Assembly (NCBI RefSeq): GCF_030685535.1
Contig: NZ_CP131601.1
Coordinates: 3,162,001-3,226,000, forward strand
Source of the DNA: Photobacterium leiognathi
GTDB lineage: Bacteria; Pseudomonadota; Gammaproteobacteria; Enterobacterales; Vibrionaceae
Direction: 5' to 3'
DNA length: 64,000 bases
The notes beneath the pieces are model-generated. The model did not search any database. It had not been told where the DNA came from and saw only the letters and a list, made by a program, of their open reading frames with translations. Below, piece after piece: positions 1 to 8,971 of the stretch (position 1 is the stretch's first letter; every line of letters starts with the position of its first letter). Both the position numbers and the translations under genes were made by a program.

Positions 1-776
1 GCTTTGGCATAATCTGCCGGAAGCGGCGGTTGCTCGTCGCTGTACGTCACCCCTAAACCGCCACCAAGATCGAGATGCTCAATGGCAATCCCTTCGGCTT
101 TTAGCTCATCAACCAGAGCTAATAGGCGATCCGTTGCATCAATAAACGGGGTGATTTCAGTAAGCTGAGAGCCAATATGACAGTCCATCCCCACCACTTT
201 CAGGTGTGGCAAGCTGTGCGCTAAACGATACACTTCAACCGCTCGCTCAAAGGCAATACCAAACTTGTTATCACGCAGACAGGTTGAAATATAAGGGTGA
301 GTTTTAGCATCAACATCTGGGTTAATACGCAGTGAGATAGGTGCAATCACACCTAGTTGCTCAGCCACCAGATTAAGACGCTCTAGTTCAGGTTCTGATT
401 CAACATTGAAACACTTAATACCTAACTCAAGTGCACGTTTCATCTCAGCAGAGGTTTTACCCACACCTGAGAACACCACTTTCGCCGGATCGCCACCAGC
501 GGCAATCACACGCTCAAGCTCACCTTGCGACACAATATCAAAGCCCGAACCTAAACGAGCTAAGACATTTAGCACGCCAAGGTTAGAGTTTGCTTTTACC
601 GCATAACAAATAAGGTGAGGCTGCGTTGCAACGGCCTCATCGAAGGCTTTCCAGTGACGCTCTAGCGTTGCACGAGAATACACATAAAGTGGCGTGCCAT
701 ATTGCTCGGCTAATTGCGCCAATGGCACGTCTTCAGCCCATAGCTGATCGTTTTGTTGGTAATTAAAGTGATCCAA
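1..776 (-). CDS. lysA: Diaminopimelate decarboxylase, 3' end beyond window edge
   Basis: PLP-dependent fold-III decarboxylase that converts meso-diaminopimelate to L-lysine, the last step of lysine synthesis in the cytosol. The reading frame on the minus strand gives an N-terminal region with the PLP-lysine segment YAVKANSN, followed by LGSGFDIVSQGE, the HIGSQ motif and a GGGLGV glycine loop, all typical of LysA. About 258 residues are present; the C-terminal part lies beyond position 1. The start chosen is a TTG at 774-776 with an AGGGAAG ribosome site about 9 nt upstream; no better ATG lies nearby. The gene follows lptM by 70 bp in the same direction, the usual lptM-lysA order in enterics and vibrios. 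Confidence in function is high; the start is a moderate inference. Confidence 0.95.
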   Translation of the reverse strand, partial: MDHFNYQQNDQLWAEDVPLAQLAEQYGTPLYVYSRATLERHWKAFDEAVATQPHLICYAVKANSNLGVLNVLARLGSGFDIVSQGELERVIAAGGDPAKVVFSGVGKTSAEMKRALELGIKCFNVESEPELERLNLVAEQLGVIAPISLRINPDVDAKTHPYISTCLRDNKFGIAFERAVEVYRLAHSLPHLKVVGMDCHIGSQLTEITPFIDATDRLLALVDELKAEGIAIEHLDLGGGLGVTYSDEQPPLPADYAK

Positions 777-846
777 TGTTTTATCTTCCCTGTTGAGTAG
801 CTGCTTTCAATTGCCACACTGTTCAATGTCAGTGTTTATTTATCTT

Positions 847-963
847 TTACTTTGTTTGTTCTTGCTGTGGTGCATCTTTCGGCATGTAGAGTGCTCCACT
901 CTGTCCGCAACCCACTAATGTTACGGTAGCCAACACAAAAATTGCTAATAAACCTTTACGCAT
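847..963 (-). CDS. lptM: LptM (YifL) small lipoprotein
   Basis: A 38-residue lipoprotein. The peptide starts MRKGLLAIFVLATVTLVGCG: a basic n-region, a hydrophobic stretch and an LVGC lipobox with the acylated Cys at residue 19. It continues with the short QSGALYMP segment that marks the YifL/LptM family, then a polar tail rich in Gln and Glu. In E. coli LptM binds the LptD/LptE lipopolysaccharide translocon and helps LptD disulfide maturation; the same role is inferred here. Its position just upstream of lysA and divergent from cyaY is the conserved context of the family. Confidence 0.92.
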   Translation of the reverse strand: MRKGLLAIFVLATVTLVGCGQSGALYMPKDAPQQEQTK

Positions 964-1041
964 AATTCAAAGCCAGTGATTATCAAACCAATGCCCTCTA
1001 TAATCGCACCAAGAACAGGAAAAGCAATAGGACACAATAGG

Positions 1042-1353
1042 ATGAATGACACTGAATTTCACCAATTAGCCGATTTAGCACTAATGCAAATCGAAGAAGG
1101 TATCGATGAATCCGGTGCTGACATTGAGCCAGAGACGACAGGCAATGTACTAACGCTAGAATTTGCTAACCGCAGCCAAATCGTTATTAACCGCCAAGAG
1201 CCGTTACATGAGCTATGGCTAGCATCAAAAACAGGCGGTTACCACTTTAAATATAATGGTAGCGAATGGCGTTGTACCCGCAGTGATGAAGAGCTATTTT
1301 CACTACTAAAACGTGAATGTTCTGTTCACGCAGGTGAAACAGTTGATTGGTAA
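1042..1353 (+). CDS. cyaY: Frataxin-like iron-binding protein CyaY
   Basis: Bacterial frataxin of 103 residues, the usual family length. It binds iron and modulates iron-sulfur cluster assembly on IscS/IscU in the cytosol. The protein starts MNDTEFHQLADLAL, with an acidic first helix (IEEGIDESGADIEPE), then the beta-sheet segment NVLTLEF and the motifs QIVINRQEPLHELWLAS and GGYHF typical of CyaY. An in-frame ATG at 976 would add 22 residues unlike any frataxin, so the start at 1042 is preferred. The gene is divergent from lptM-lysA and convergent with cyaA, sharing a terminator hairpin with it. Confidence 0.95.
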   Translation: MNDTEFHQLADLALMQIEEGIDESGADIEPETTGNVLTLEFANRSQIVINRQEPLHELWLASKTGGYHFKYNGSEWRCTRSDEELFSLLKRECSVHAGETVDW

Positions 1354-1390
1354 TGCCATCAGCCTATGCCACGGCAATAAATACCTATAA

Positions 1391-1419
1391 AAAAAGCCTT
1401 CATGTCGTGAAGGCTTTTT
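1391..1419. terminator. Bidirectional terminator between cyaY and cyaA
   Basis: Perfect 12-bp stem (AAAAAGCCTTCA pairing with TGAAGGCTTTTT) around a 5-nt loop. A- and T-tracts on the two sides allow it to end cyaY on the plus strand and cyaA on the minus strand. Confidence 0.9.
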
Positions 1420-1452
1420 CATTTCAATCGCAGAAACGATCGAATATATGAC

Positions 1453-4008
1453 TTAACTGTTCAGCATACCTGTAGAGTTCGCACCAAGATCCGGCTTTTT
1501 ACGTGGCACTTGCCCACTCTTAAATGGCAATACTTGTAGCTTGCCATCATCGCTATGTACGATGTCGTAGAACTGAGGCAAGTTAAAGTTAATAAAGTTA
1601 GTCGCACTAAAGCGATCTTGCGCCGAAGTATAAAAACGGTTCACGCCATGCACCATCTCATCTTTATTACCACTACACTGACGGTACACTTCCATCTGGT
1701 TGGTTTCATCTAAGATGTAGATGTTGTAGCCCTGCTCACAATCTTCAAAGAAGAATTGAATCAAACCTTCACTGGCGTACGCATCAACAATCTGTGGTGG
1801 ATGCGGCTCATCCATTTTACCCATTACCACATGAGGTACTTCACTGACTTTATTCGATGAAATACAACTGTAAAAATCCACTGGGTTTTCCAAACGTTGC
1901 ACCGATACACCACGACGTTCGAAGAATAAGCCAAAGGTTTCTTCTGCGATACGGATAGCTTTAAATCGACGACGTTTCTCTTCTTCTACTGGCTTTAAAC
2001 GCATTTCAATGCATTCTGCTACCAATTGGTACACCAAGTTACGGATCAAACCACGCATGTGTTTGCTGTAACAGAACACATCAACCGCTTCAGGTGGGAT
2101 CGCATCATGGTGCATTTTTCCCAGCATGGTTTTCAGTGCATCTAACATCGCGTTATCGCCGCTAAAATTCAGCGTACGTACTTCATTCCAAGAGTTGCGG
2201 TAGATTAAATCTACACTACCGACTAAGCATTTCTGCTCAGGACCGTAACTGAAAATATCTGTCGATTTAAAATCAAACCTTACCGAGCGATTTTTTAACT
2301 CATTCGTTGGGTCATTTTCTAAATTAATAAACAACCCTAACTGGCGAATTTCACACGGGCTCGATAACGCCTGCAAGCTTGGATTTGGACGACGAATTGG
2401 GAAAGTATTACGAATATCACTGACCAATTGATACAACTTATCTAAATCAAAATCAGCGTCACGTACCACTGTGTGAAGGTGAGTGGATTCTGTCAGCAGG
2501 CCGTTGAAATAACTCCACGCCACTAATTTTGATAAATAGCGGTTATGCTCCAGCGAAGGTTGTCCCATGATCAAAAATGGGTCAATCGGCTGTTTATATA
2601 GATACCAACCCGCAGCATTACTACGACCTTCAGGCACCTGAATAAAGGTAATGTCTTCTTCGTGTAAATCCGGTGAAATTTGCGGATTAAGCAGCGTCAC
2701 TTTACCTGGCAGCACCTCAAATGCCGCATACAGTTTACGCGCCAATATACTGATATCTTCAGGACTGATCGCAGAAGTAATATTGTTACGACGAGCAAAA
2801 CGGATCAGGTTACGATAACTGAGCATTAACGCATCAAGCAGCTCATTATGAGCTTCTTTAACCTGCGCGACTTTCCAATCACGGCGGTGATCAAGCTCTT
2901 TGATCACGCTATCAGACCACTGCCATTGCTCGGTTAAATGTTTTAGCACTCGGCGACGCCAAGGCACAGAGCCTGCACTTGGTTCACGAGACAACTTTTC
3001 ATGAGTCTTTAAATAGAAACAGCGACGCACCAGATCAAGACGACGGTGATCGTCAATACGCTCAAGGTAACGCGTGACTTTTTCTAGCATTAAATAGTAA
3101 GCATCCATGCAGTATTCACTGCGATCTTCGGCGAAGAAGCGACGCTTACCATCCAAGCTTAGTAACTGGGTATGTGGGTATTCCCAAGAATACGCTTCCA
3201 GCAAAATGGCCTTTAATACCGACTTATAAGGTGAGTCGATACTTTTATAAAGTTGCCATAAGCTAGAGCCAAAGTACTCTTCTGCAGGAATACGGGTTAA
3301 GCCACCAAAATCAATCCACTCATCAAGATTGATGTATTCTTGCTCAACAATATAAGCCACATATTGCTCATAGCACTCTTCCATTTCTGGCGGCACCATA
3401 AACCATAATAGTGGCAGCCCCGCTAAACACACAGCAGAGCGATAGAATTCGTCTAATAAAAGTAAATGCTGGCTCGAACCACAGTTCTCACCTGTCATGG
3501 CTTCTGAGAAGTTATGACGGAATCGATTTTCATCAATTAAGAAGAAGTTAGCTTCAACACCTTGCTCCATCGCCCACTCAGAAACGAGACGGCACTTGCT
3601 ATCAAGCGTGGTACGCTCAGCTGGGGTAAGTGAAGTTCGGATACAAACCCAGATATCAAGATCGCTAGTTAAGCTTTGCCCCATAGACGAGGTACTACCC
3701 ATGGCATATAAACCAGTGATAGGGCATTCGTTATCGTTAAGCAATAGAGGTTCGACCGAGAGATCGGCAGAATGGGCGCAATCATTCACGAACTGTTGTT
3801 GGACATCGCTAACAACAAATTTCGCGATCCCTTGAGGTACCTGTTGGTCAAGAAAACCAGGTAATGCAGGGTGATTGTAATGAAGTAAGACAGGCAACAA
3901 GTCGAACACTTGCACTGATTGAGCACTCATCGCTAACTTTGCTCGTTCGATACGAACATCTGTTAATGAATCAAGCCTGCCTTTCAGCGTCTTAATATAA
4001 TTTTGCAA
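1453..4008 (-). CDS. cyaA: Adenylate cyclase, class I
   Basis: Makes cAMP from ATP; cAMP then activates CRP. The 851-residue length fits the enterobacterial/Vibrio class I family. The N-terminal catalytic part carries the nucleotidyltransferase signature GSTSSMGQSLTSDLDIWVC, with GSTSS near residues 104-108 and the metal-binding Asp pair at about 116 and 118. The C-terminal regulatory half is full length and ends near VLPFKSGQVPRKK. The start is taken as TTG at 4006-4008 (LQNYIKTLKGRLDSL), with GGAAGAG just upstream. E. coli cyaA also uses a UUG start, and the 13 residues added by the upstream ATG at 4047 do not fit the family. The gene is divergent from hemC, and two CRP-like sites lie in the shared upstream region. 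Confidence 0.97.
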   Translation of the reverse strand: MQNYIKTLKGRLDSLTDVRIERAKLAMSAQSVQVFDLLPVLLHYNHPALPGFLDQQVPQGIAKFVVSDVQQQFVNDCAHSADLSVEPLLLNDNECPITGLYAMGSTSSMGQSLTSDLDIWVCIRTSLTPAERTTLDSKCRLVSEWAMEQGVEANFFLIDENRFRHNFSEAMTGENCGSSQHLLLLDEFYRSAVCLAGLPLLWFMVPPEMEECYEQYVAYIVEQEYINLDEWIDFGGLTRIPAEEYFGSSLWQLYKSIDSPYKSVLKAILLEAYSWEYPHTQLLSLDGKRRFFAEDRSEYCMDAYYLMLEKVTRYLERIDDHRRLDLVRRCFYLKTHEKLSREPSAGSVPWRRRVLKHLTEQWQWSDSVIKELDHRRDWKVAQVKEAHNELLDALMLSYRNLIRFARRNNITSAISPEDISILARKLYAAFEVLPGKVTLLNPQISPDLHEEDITFIQVPEGRSNAAGWYLYKQPIDPFLIMGQPSLEHNRYLSKLVAWSYFNGLLTESTHLHTVVRDADFDLDKLYQLVSDIRNTFPIRRPNPSLQALSSPCEIRQLGLFINLENDPTNELKNRSVRFDFKSTDIFSYGPEQKCLVGSVDLIYRNSWNEVRTLNFSGDNAMLDALKTMLGKMHHDAIPPEAVDVFCYSKHMRGLIRNLVYQLVAECIEMRLKPVEEEKRRRFKAIRIAEETFGLFFERRGVSVQRLENPVDFYSCISSNKVSEVPHVVMGKMDEPHPPQIVDAYASEGLIQFFFEDCEQGYNIYILDETNQMEVYRQCSGNKDEMVHGVNRFYTSAQDRFSATNFINFNLPQFYDIVHSDDGKLQVLPFKSGQVPRKKPDLGANSTGMLNS

Positions 4009-4093
4009 ATTACTCTTCCAAGAGCTACCAGCGTTGAAGCACCCCAAATTTTGCCATTAGGAAAATAAGGGCTGTGTTAAATATGAGCAAAAA

Positions 4094-4109
4094 CGTGATC
4101 AATGTAACA
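4094..4109. promoter_or_regulatory. CRP-like site near cyaA
   Basis: CGTGATCAATGTAACA matches the CRP consensus TGTGA-N6-TCACA at 8 of 10 conserved positions. It lies about 90 bp before the cyaA start and overlaps a candidate leftward promoter. This resembles E. coli, where CRP represses the main cyaA promoter. The regulatory role is inference. Confidence 0.5.
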
Positions 4110-4254
4110 CTTTTAATACCCATGGTAAAGATAATGCCAACCGGGGTAATGCAACAATTCTGTATGGTTCATCCATAAACTGTTACCTCAAATTAGTACA
4201 ATGCTGAGTTAACGCCAGTCGATGGCAGATCATCACTTTATCATTTAAGGTAGA

Positions 4255-4270
4255 TGTGATTAATATCACA
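4255..4270. promoter_or_regulatory. Consensus CRP-binding palindrome
   Basis: TGTGATTAATATCACA matches all ten conserved bases of the CRP half-sites with the standard 6-bp spacer. It lies 135 bp before hemC and about 250 bp before cyaA, so either gene could be controlled. The spacing to the weak rightward TATACT box is not a standard class I or class II distance. Confidence 0.8.
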
Positions 4271-4404
4271 TTTTTTTAAACTATTAGCAACACAATAATA
4301 TGCATATACTCCAATGGAACAAGCAAATTATCATCGAGACGTTGCTAATGGTACGATGTGCCTAATAAAAGAATTATAACCTTGTATATGGATCCCCAAT
4401 ACTT

Positions 4405-5337
4405 ATGACCAGTCAACCAATCCGCATTGCAACACGTAAAAGCCCACTGGCTATGTGGCAAGCAGAATTCGTAAAAGCAGAGTTAGAGCAAGCACATCCA
4501 GGCATTGTTGTTGAGCTTGTCCCAATGGTGACAAAAGGCGACATCATCCTAGACACTCCACTGGCAAAAGTGGGTGGTAAAGGTCTATTTGTAAAAGAAT
4601 TAGAAGTAGCAATGCTTGAAGGCCGCGCTGATATCGCGGTGCATTCAATGAAAGACGTACCTGTCGAGTTTCCTGAAGGCCTTGGCCTAGTGACCATCTG
4701 TGAGCGTGAAGATCCACGTGATGCATTTGTGTCAAATAAATACAACAGCATTGACGAACTACCACAAGGTGCCATCGTCGGTACATCAAGCTTACGTCGT
4801 CAATGTCAGCTACGTGCACAACGCCCTGATCTTATCGTTAATGATCTTCGTGGTAATGTGAATACACGCCTACGTAAATTGGATGATGGCGAGTACGATG
4901 CCATTATTCTTGCTTGTGCCGGACTTAAGCGTTTGAAGATGGAAGATCGCATCCGTAGTGAGATCGCACCAGAAACAAGCCTACCAGCAGTTGGTCAAGG
5001 CGCTGTTGGTATCGAATGTCGTTTAGATGATACCCGAGTTCGTCAGTTGCTTGATGCGCTTAACCACCAACCAACGGCGACACGTGTTTTGTGTGAGCGT
5101 GCGATGAATAACCGTCTACAAGGTGGTTGTCAGGTACCAATCGGTAGTTATGCTCTACTAGAAGGTGATGAAATTTGGCTACGTGCCCTTGTCGGTGAGC
5201 CTGACGGTAGCAAGATTGTTCGCGCAGAAATTCGCGGCCCTATTGCACAAGCTGAGCAGCTAGGTACAACCCTTGCCGATCAACTTCTTGCAGATGGCGC
5301 AAAAGAGATCTTAGATCGCCTATACGGTAACGCATAA
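4405..5337 (+). CDS. hemC: Porphobilinogen deaminase (hydroxymethylbilane synthase)
   Basis: Joins four porphobilinogen units into hydroxymethylbilane in the cytosol, a core step of tetrapyrrole synthesis. The 310-residue product has the family hallmarks: [16 protein letters not shown] at the N terminus, KGLFVKELE and HSMKDVP around the catalytic Asp region, [10 protein letters not shown] with the substrate-binding Arg pair, [11 protein letters not shown], and GGCQVPIG in which Cys242 carries the dipyrromethane cofactor. The stop overlaps the hemD start (TAATGA), so translation is coupled. It is the first gene of hemC-hemD-hemX-hemY. Confidence 0.98.
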   Translation: MTSQPIRIATRKSPLAMWQAEFVKAELEQAHPGIVVELVPMVTKGDIILDTPLAKVGGKGLFVKELEVAMLEGRADIAVHSMKDVPVEFPEGLGLVTICEREDPRDAFVSNKYNSIDELPQGAIVGTSSLRRQCQLRAQRPDLIVNDLRGNVNTRLRKLDDGEYDAIILACAGLKRLKMEDRIRSEIAPETSLPAVGQGAVGIECRLDDTRVRQLLDALNHQPTATRVLCERAMNNRLQGGCQVPIGSYALLEGDEIWLRALVGEPDGSKIVRAEIRGPIAQAEQLGTTLADQLLADGAKEILDRLYGNA

Positions 5338-6083
5338 TGACAGTGCTGATCACCCGCCCCGCTCCCGATTGTTATCAATTGGCTGAGCAACTGAATGCTA
5401 CGGCGATCAGCGCGCTTGCCCAACCCCTGTTAACCTTAAAAGCAGGTGATGGACTTCCATCATTATTGCGACAACTCAATGAATTAACTGCTGGTGACTA
5501 TATTATTGCAGTCAGCCATCATGCGGTGGCATTTGCGCACGATTACTTGATATCACAAGGTGCAGCATGGCTAAAAAACGTGCATTATATAGCGGTTGAC
5601 CACAAAACTGCCGCAACTTTGACAAAGTTAAGTGGTCAACAAGTATCATCACCAGCACATCGCTGTGATAGCGAAGGCTTACTCGCCTTACCCGAACTGG
5701 CTGATATGGCTGGTCGTAATGTCCTTATATTACGCGGTAATGGTGGTAGAGAGTTGATCCATCAGGCATTAACAGCACGTCAGGCCGTAGTTAACTATTG
5801 CGAAACTTATCAGCGATGTTGGCTGGATCTCGATGGCGAGAAGCTAATACAACAGTGGCAACATCAACATGTGGATACTCTGGTGATCACCAGTGCCGAG
5901 CAACTGGTTTTTTTAACTCAGAAGATCCCAACCCAACATTTGACTTGGTTTTTCCATTGCCACCTTCTCGTCCCAAGTCAAAGAGTGGCAGAGCAAGCAG
6001 CAACGCTTGGCTTTGTGAATATTTCCACCGTGGGCAGTGCTTCCAATAACGCACTTTTCACGTTCCTAAGCAACTTTAGCTAA
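5337..6083 (+). CDS. hemD: Uroporphyrinogen-III synthase
   Basis: Closes and rearranges hydroxymethylbilane to uroporphyrinogen III. The sequence is weakly conserved, as is normal for HemD. Identification rests on the [19 protein letters not shown] start, the central RGNGGRELIHQAL segment, the VNYCETYQRC strand and the VITSAEQL motif of the second lobe, with 248 residues in total. The start overlaps the hemC stop by one base. The next gene, hemX, follows after 14 bp. Confidence 0.95.
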   Translation: MTVLITRPAPDCYQLAEQLNATAISALAQPLLTLKAGDGLPSLLRQLNELTAGDYIIAVSHHAVAFAHDYLISQGAAWLKNVHYIAVDHKTAATLTKLSGQQVSSPAHRCDSEGLLALPELADMAGRNVLILRGNGGRELIHQALTARQAVVNYCETYQRCWLDLDGEKLIQQWQHQHVDTLVITSAEQLVFLTQKIPTQHLTWFFHCHLLVPSQRVAEQAATLGFVNISTVGSASNNALFTFLSNFS

Positions 6084-6097
6084 ACGGAATAATTAGG

Positions 6098-7453
6098 ATG
6101 ACAGACAAATCTAACAACAATAAAGCAGCGGAACAGTCAAAGCAGGACAAACCAACCACCGCACAAACTGCAGCGCTAGCTAAAGACACATCAACAACAA
6201 CCAATCCAACGAAAGCACCAGCAAAAACTGATAAAACAGAAAAGAAATCAGGTAGCAAAACCGGTTGGGTTGCGATTGCATTAGTTCTCGCGCTAGGTGG
6301 TGGTCTGTACTACCACGGTCATCAGCAAGGATTGCAGCAGCAACAGCATATTGATGCGCTACAACAGCAAATTGCGGGTATGAAAGCCGCAATGCAAAAC
6401 GAACAAAAAGAAACTATCGGTATGATTAACGGTGGTTTCCGTAGCACTGAAGCAAGCTTTAACCAGCAGCAAAAATCCATTGATGCACTACAAACTACAG
6501 TCGCTGAGCTAAAAGGGAATAATCCTAACGATTGGCTACTAGCAGAAGCTGACTACCTAGTGAAAATGGCAGGCCGTAAACTGTGGCTTGAGCATGACGT
6601 GACCAGTGCAACCCTGCTACTTGAAGCTGCCGATCATCGTATTGCAGAGCTAAACGATCCAAGCTTGAAAAACCTTCGTCAAGCAATGAGTAACGACATT
6701 ACAACGTTGAAGTCATTAACAACGGTTGATCGTGATGGCCTAGTACTACGCTTAACAAGCTTAGAAAACACGGTTGATTCGCTACCACTTGCTAATGCTA
6801 TCTTGCCGAAAGCGGAAGCAGAAGAGCAAGCGAAGACAGTAAGTCAATCGGTTGATGATTGGAAAACAAACCTAATGACATCGCTGAAAAACTTTGGCGA
6901 TCACTTCATTACTTACCGCAAGCGTGATGGCAACGTAGTACCACTACTATCACCTAAGCAAGATTTCTACTTACAGCAAAACATCAAAAATAAGCTAGAG
7001 ACAGCGATCAATGCGGTTTACCGTGAGCAAGGTGAGGTTTACAAGATTTCGCTAGAAACGGCGAAGAAGTGGGCTGAGCAATACTACGATATGTCATCGC
7101 CACTGACACAAAACTTCATCAAGAGCCTTGATCAACTCGCGCAGCAGCAAATCACAGTGAAATACCCTGAGCAGCTGCAATCTCAGCCGATGATCACCAA
7201 ATTAGTTAACCAAGTACTACGCAATAAGATGGCAACCATTGGTGATACAGCACAACCCGTTAAACAAACGAAACCTGCGGTAAAGCCAGCACCAAAAGCT
7301 GAAGCCCCTGCAACAGAGCAAAAGCCTGCGGCAGAAAAACCAGCTCAAGCCAAGCTTGAGACCACAGTAACCCAACCGGCTGAAACGAAAAACCCAGGTG
7401 AGAACAAAGCTAAGGTAACCTACAGCACGGAAACCACAGTGGAGGCCAAATAA
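6098..7453 (+). CDS. hemX: HemX membrane protein of the haem operon
   Basis: A 451-residue bitopic membrane protein. Residues 1-55 are a polar, Lys/Thr/Ala-rich cytoplasmic tail. One membrane helix lies at about 56-72 (GWVAIALVLALGGGLYY). It is followed by a Gln-rich coiled-coil stretch and a large periplasmic domain with the conserved segment NDWLLAEADYLVKMAGRKLWLE. The C-terminal 80 residues are a low-complexity Pro/Ala/Lys tail. The exact role is not settled. It was once annotated as a uroporphyrinogen methyltransferase, but no SAM-binding motif is visible. An AGGA ribosome site precedes ATG 6098; the stop overlaps hemY by one base. Confidence 0.9.
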   Translation: MTDKSNNNKAAEQSKQDKPTTAQTAALAKDTSTTTNPTKAPAKTDKTEKKSGSKTGWVAIALVLALGGGLYYHGHQQGLQQQQHIDALQQQIAGMKAAMQNEQKETIGMINGGFRSTEASFNQQQKSIDALQTTVAELKGNNPNDWLLAEADYLVKMAGRKLWLEHDVTSATLLLEAADHRIAELNDPSLKNLRQAMSNDITTLKSLTTVDRDGLVLRLTSLENTVDSLPLANAILPKAEAEEQAKTVSQSVDDWKTNLMTSLKNFGDHFITYRKRDGNVVPLLSPKQDFYLQQNIKNKLETAINAVYREQGEVYKISLETAKKWAEQYYDMSSPLTQNFIKSLDQLAQQQITVKYPEQLQSQPMITKLVNQVLRNKMATIGDTAQPVKQTKPAVKPAPKAEAPATEQKPAAEKPAQAKLETTVTQPAETKNPGENKAKVTYSTETTVEAK

Positions 7454-8637
7454 TGATCAAATTATTGTTATTGGTTATCGCACTGATCGCCAGCATTGTG
7501 GTGGGTCCTGAGATTGCAGGTAACCAAGGTTATGTTCTCATTTCAGCGGCAAACCAAACCATTGAAATGAGTTTAACGACGCTGATCATTTTGATTGTGG
7601 CGTTATTTGCTGTTTTCTTACTACTTGAGTTCATTCTAAAACGTCTGTTCTCACTAGGTAGCTCAACGCGTGGCTGGTTCAGTGGCCGTAAAGTACGCAA
7701 AGCTCGTATCCAAACCTCAGAAGGCTTGTTGAAAGTCACTGAAGGTAACTGGAAACCAGCAGAAAAGTTACTGGCAAAATCAGCCAAATACAGCGATGCA
7801 CCATTGCTGAACTACTTAGCGGCAGCAGAAGCGGCACAAGGTTTAGGTAAAACAGAGCAACGTGATGAGTACCTAAAACAAGCCGCTGAATTAGATAGCC
7901 AAAATCTAGCAGTAGCACTAACCCGTGCCAAACTTCAAATTCGCCAACAGCAATTTGAGCAAGCACTGGCAACATTGCAAGAAGTCCAACAAGAGCACGC
8001 CCGTAACCCTATCGTGCTAGGCCTACTACAAGAGTGCTACCTAAAGCTTGAAGATTGGAAATCGCTACTGACCTTGATCCCTCAGCTTACTAAAGCTGGC
8101 GTGATCACCGCAGAAGAAGCGACAGCTCTTGATGAGCGAGCACAATGCGGTCAAATGCAACACCTAGGTCAACAAAATGGTACTGATGGCTTAGTGGGTT
8201 ACTGGAACAACATGGGTCGTAAAGACAAGCAGAATCCAGCACTCGTGGCATGCTTTATCAAACAAATGATGGCACGTCATGCTGATAACGATGCTTACCC
8301 TGTTCTTCGTGATGCGCTGAAGAAGAGCCAAGATGAGCGTTTAATCAGCCTTGTACCTCAGCTAAATCTGCCTGATCGCCACCCTGCAATTGTGAAGCTA
8401 CAAGAGTTACTACGCCAAGATGGTAACAATGCAGCGACACACAGTGCACTCGGTCAGATGTTAATGGCTGAAGGTAACTGGCAAGAAGCCAAAGATCATT
8501 TTGAAAAAGCTGTCGCTGTACGCCCTGATATGACTGACTACGCTCACTTAGTGGCAACACTAGAGCAGTTAGATGACAAACAAGGTGCTGCTGCCGCTTC
8601 TCGCCAAGCATTAGAATTAGCTCAACCAAGCAAATAA
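7453..8637 (+). CDS. hemY: HemY, membrane TPR protein of the haem operon
   Basis: A 394-residue inner-membrane protein with two N-terminal hydrophobic segments (about 1-20 and 40-62) and a soluble part built of tetratricopeptide-like helices, for example HSALGQMLMAEGNWQEAKDH near residue 340. It is the enterobacterial-type HemY always linked to HemX, not the protoporphyrinogen oxidase HemY of Gram-positives. Its role in haem synthesis is probably structural or regulatory, by inference from the operon. A strong terminator follows. Confidence 0.92.
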   Translation: MIKLLLLVIALIASIVVGPEIAGNQGYVLISAANQTIEMSLTTLIILIVALFAVFLLLEFILKRLFSLGSSTRGWFSGRKVRKARIQTSEGLLKVTEGNWKPAEKLLAKSAKYSDAPLLNYLAAAEAAQGLGKTEQRDEYLKQAAELDSQNLAVALTRAKLQIRQQQFEQALATLQEVQQEHARNPIVLGLLQECYLKLEDWKSLLTLIPQLTKAGVITAEEATALDERAQCGQMQHLGQQNGTDGLVGYWNNMGRKDKQNPALVACFIKQMMARHADNDAYPVLRDALKKSQDERLISLVPQLNLPDRHPAIVKLQELLRQDGNNAATHSALGQMLMAEGNWQEAKDHFEKAVAVRPDMTDYAHLVATLEQLDDKQGAAAASRQALELAQPSK

Positions 8638-8655
8638 GCTTCATTGGCTAACAGC

Positions 8656-8687
8656 AAAAAAGCGTCCGAAAATGGACGCTTTTTTTT
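8656..8687 (+). terminator. Terminator of hemCDXY
   Basis: Stem AGCGTCC/GGACGCT with loop GAAAAT, flanked by A- and T-tracts (eight Ts), 19 bp after the hemY stop. Confidence 0.93.
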
Positions 8688-8834
8688 CGCTAAATCAAAG
8701 ATAATTAACATTTTTAACAATAAAATGTTTCAAGGTGTAAACAGCCATTTCAAGGTATATCTACCCCATTGTGATAATTGCTTAAAACAGCTTCAATAGC
8801 GTCTCCATTTCCTTAACATTTGGATAACTAAGCT

Positions 8835-8927
8835 ATGGATATGCTTCCTTGGTTAATTGTTTCAGGTATCGTGATTTCAGTAATTGTATGCGTGATGACC
8901 GCTGTACTAATTAAAAACGCTGACTAA
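8835..8927 (+). CDS. Possible 30-residue single-helix membrane protein
   Basis: The frame MDMLPWLIVSGIVISVIVCVMTAVLIKNAD is closed by TAA. Residues 4-25 form one uninterrupted hydrophobic helix, ending in a short basic/acidic tail. This is the shape of many bacterial small membrane proteins. The frame fills much of an otherwise empty 280-bp gap, and 15 bp after its stop lay a strong terminator hairpin, now split by an IS, which suggests a transcribed unit. A second ATG at 8841 is an alternative start. The ribosome site is weak (GGATAACTAAG). No family is recognised, so function is unknown. Confidence 0.5.
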   Translation: MDMLPWLIVSGIVISVIVCVMTAVLIKNAD

Positions 8928-8940
8928 TATACGAAGCCAT

Positions 8941-8962
8941 AAAAAAAGCCTCCCAGAACGGA
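8941..8962. terminator. Left half of a terminator split by the IS4-type element
   Basis: With the IS and one target copy removed, the halves at 8941-8962 and 10406-10416 rejoin as AAAAAAGCCTCC-CAGAAC-GGAGGCTTTTTT, a perfect 12-bp stem with a 6-nt loop. It would have served both the small frame at 8835 and the leftward gene at 10428. The hairpin is now interrupted. Confidence 0.85.
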
Positions 8963-8971
8963 TAACACCTA

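Larger units (their letters stand above)
4009..4404. promoter_or_regulatory. Divergent cyaA / hemC control region
   Basis: A 396-bp AT-rich region with no gene, between leftward cyaA and rightward hemC. It contains two CRP-like palindromes (listed separately). Leftward, TTACAT and TATTTA spaced by 18 nt form a candidate cyaA promoter at about 4079-4108, which would overlap the proximal CRP-like site. Rightward, a TATACT box at 4305-4310 and TTGCTA at about 4341 are only weak promoter candidates for hemC. Start sites cannot be fixed from sequence alone. Confidence 0.55.

Noticed and set aside
4305-4310. TATACT as the definite hemC -10 box
   Set aside because: No acceptable -35 at the right distance, and its spacing to the CRP site is not a standard one.
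4413-4819. Minus-strand frames opposite hemC, and similar frames opposite other long genes
   Set aside because: They overlap well-identified genes in antisense, have no ribosome sites and resemble no family.
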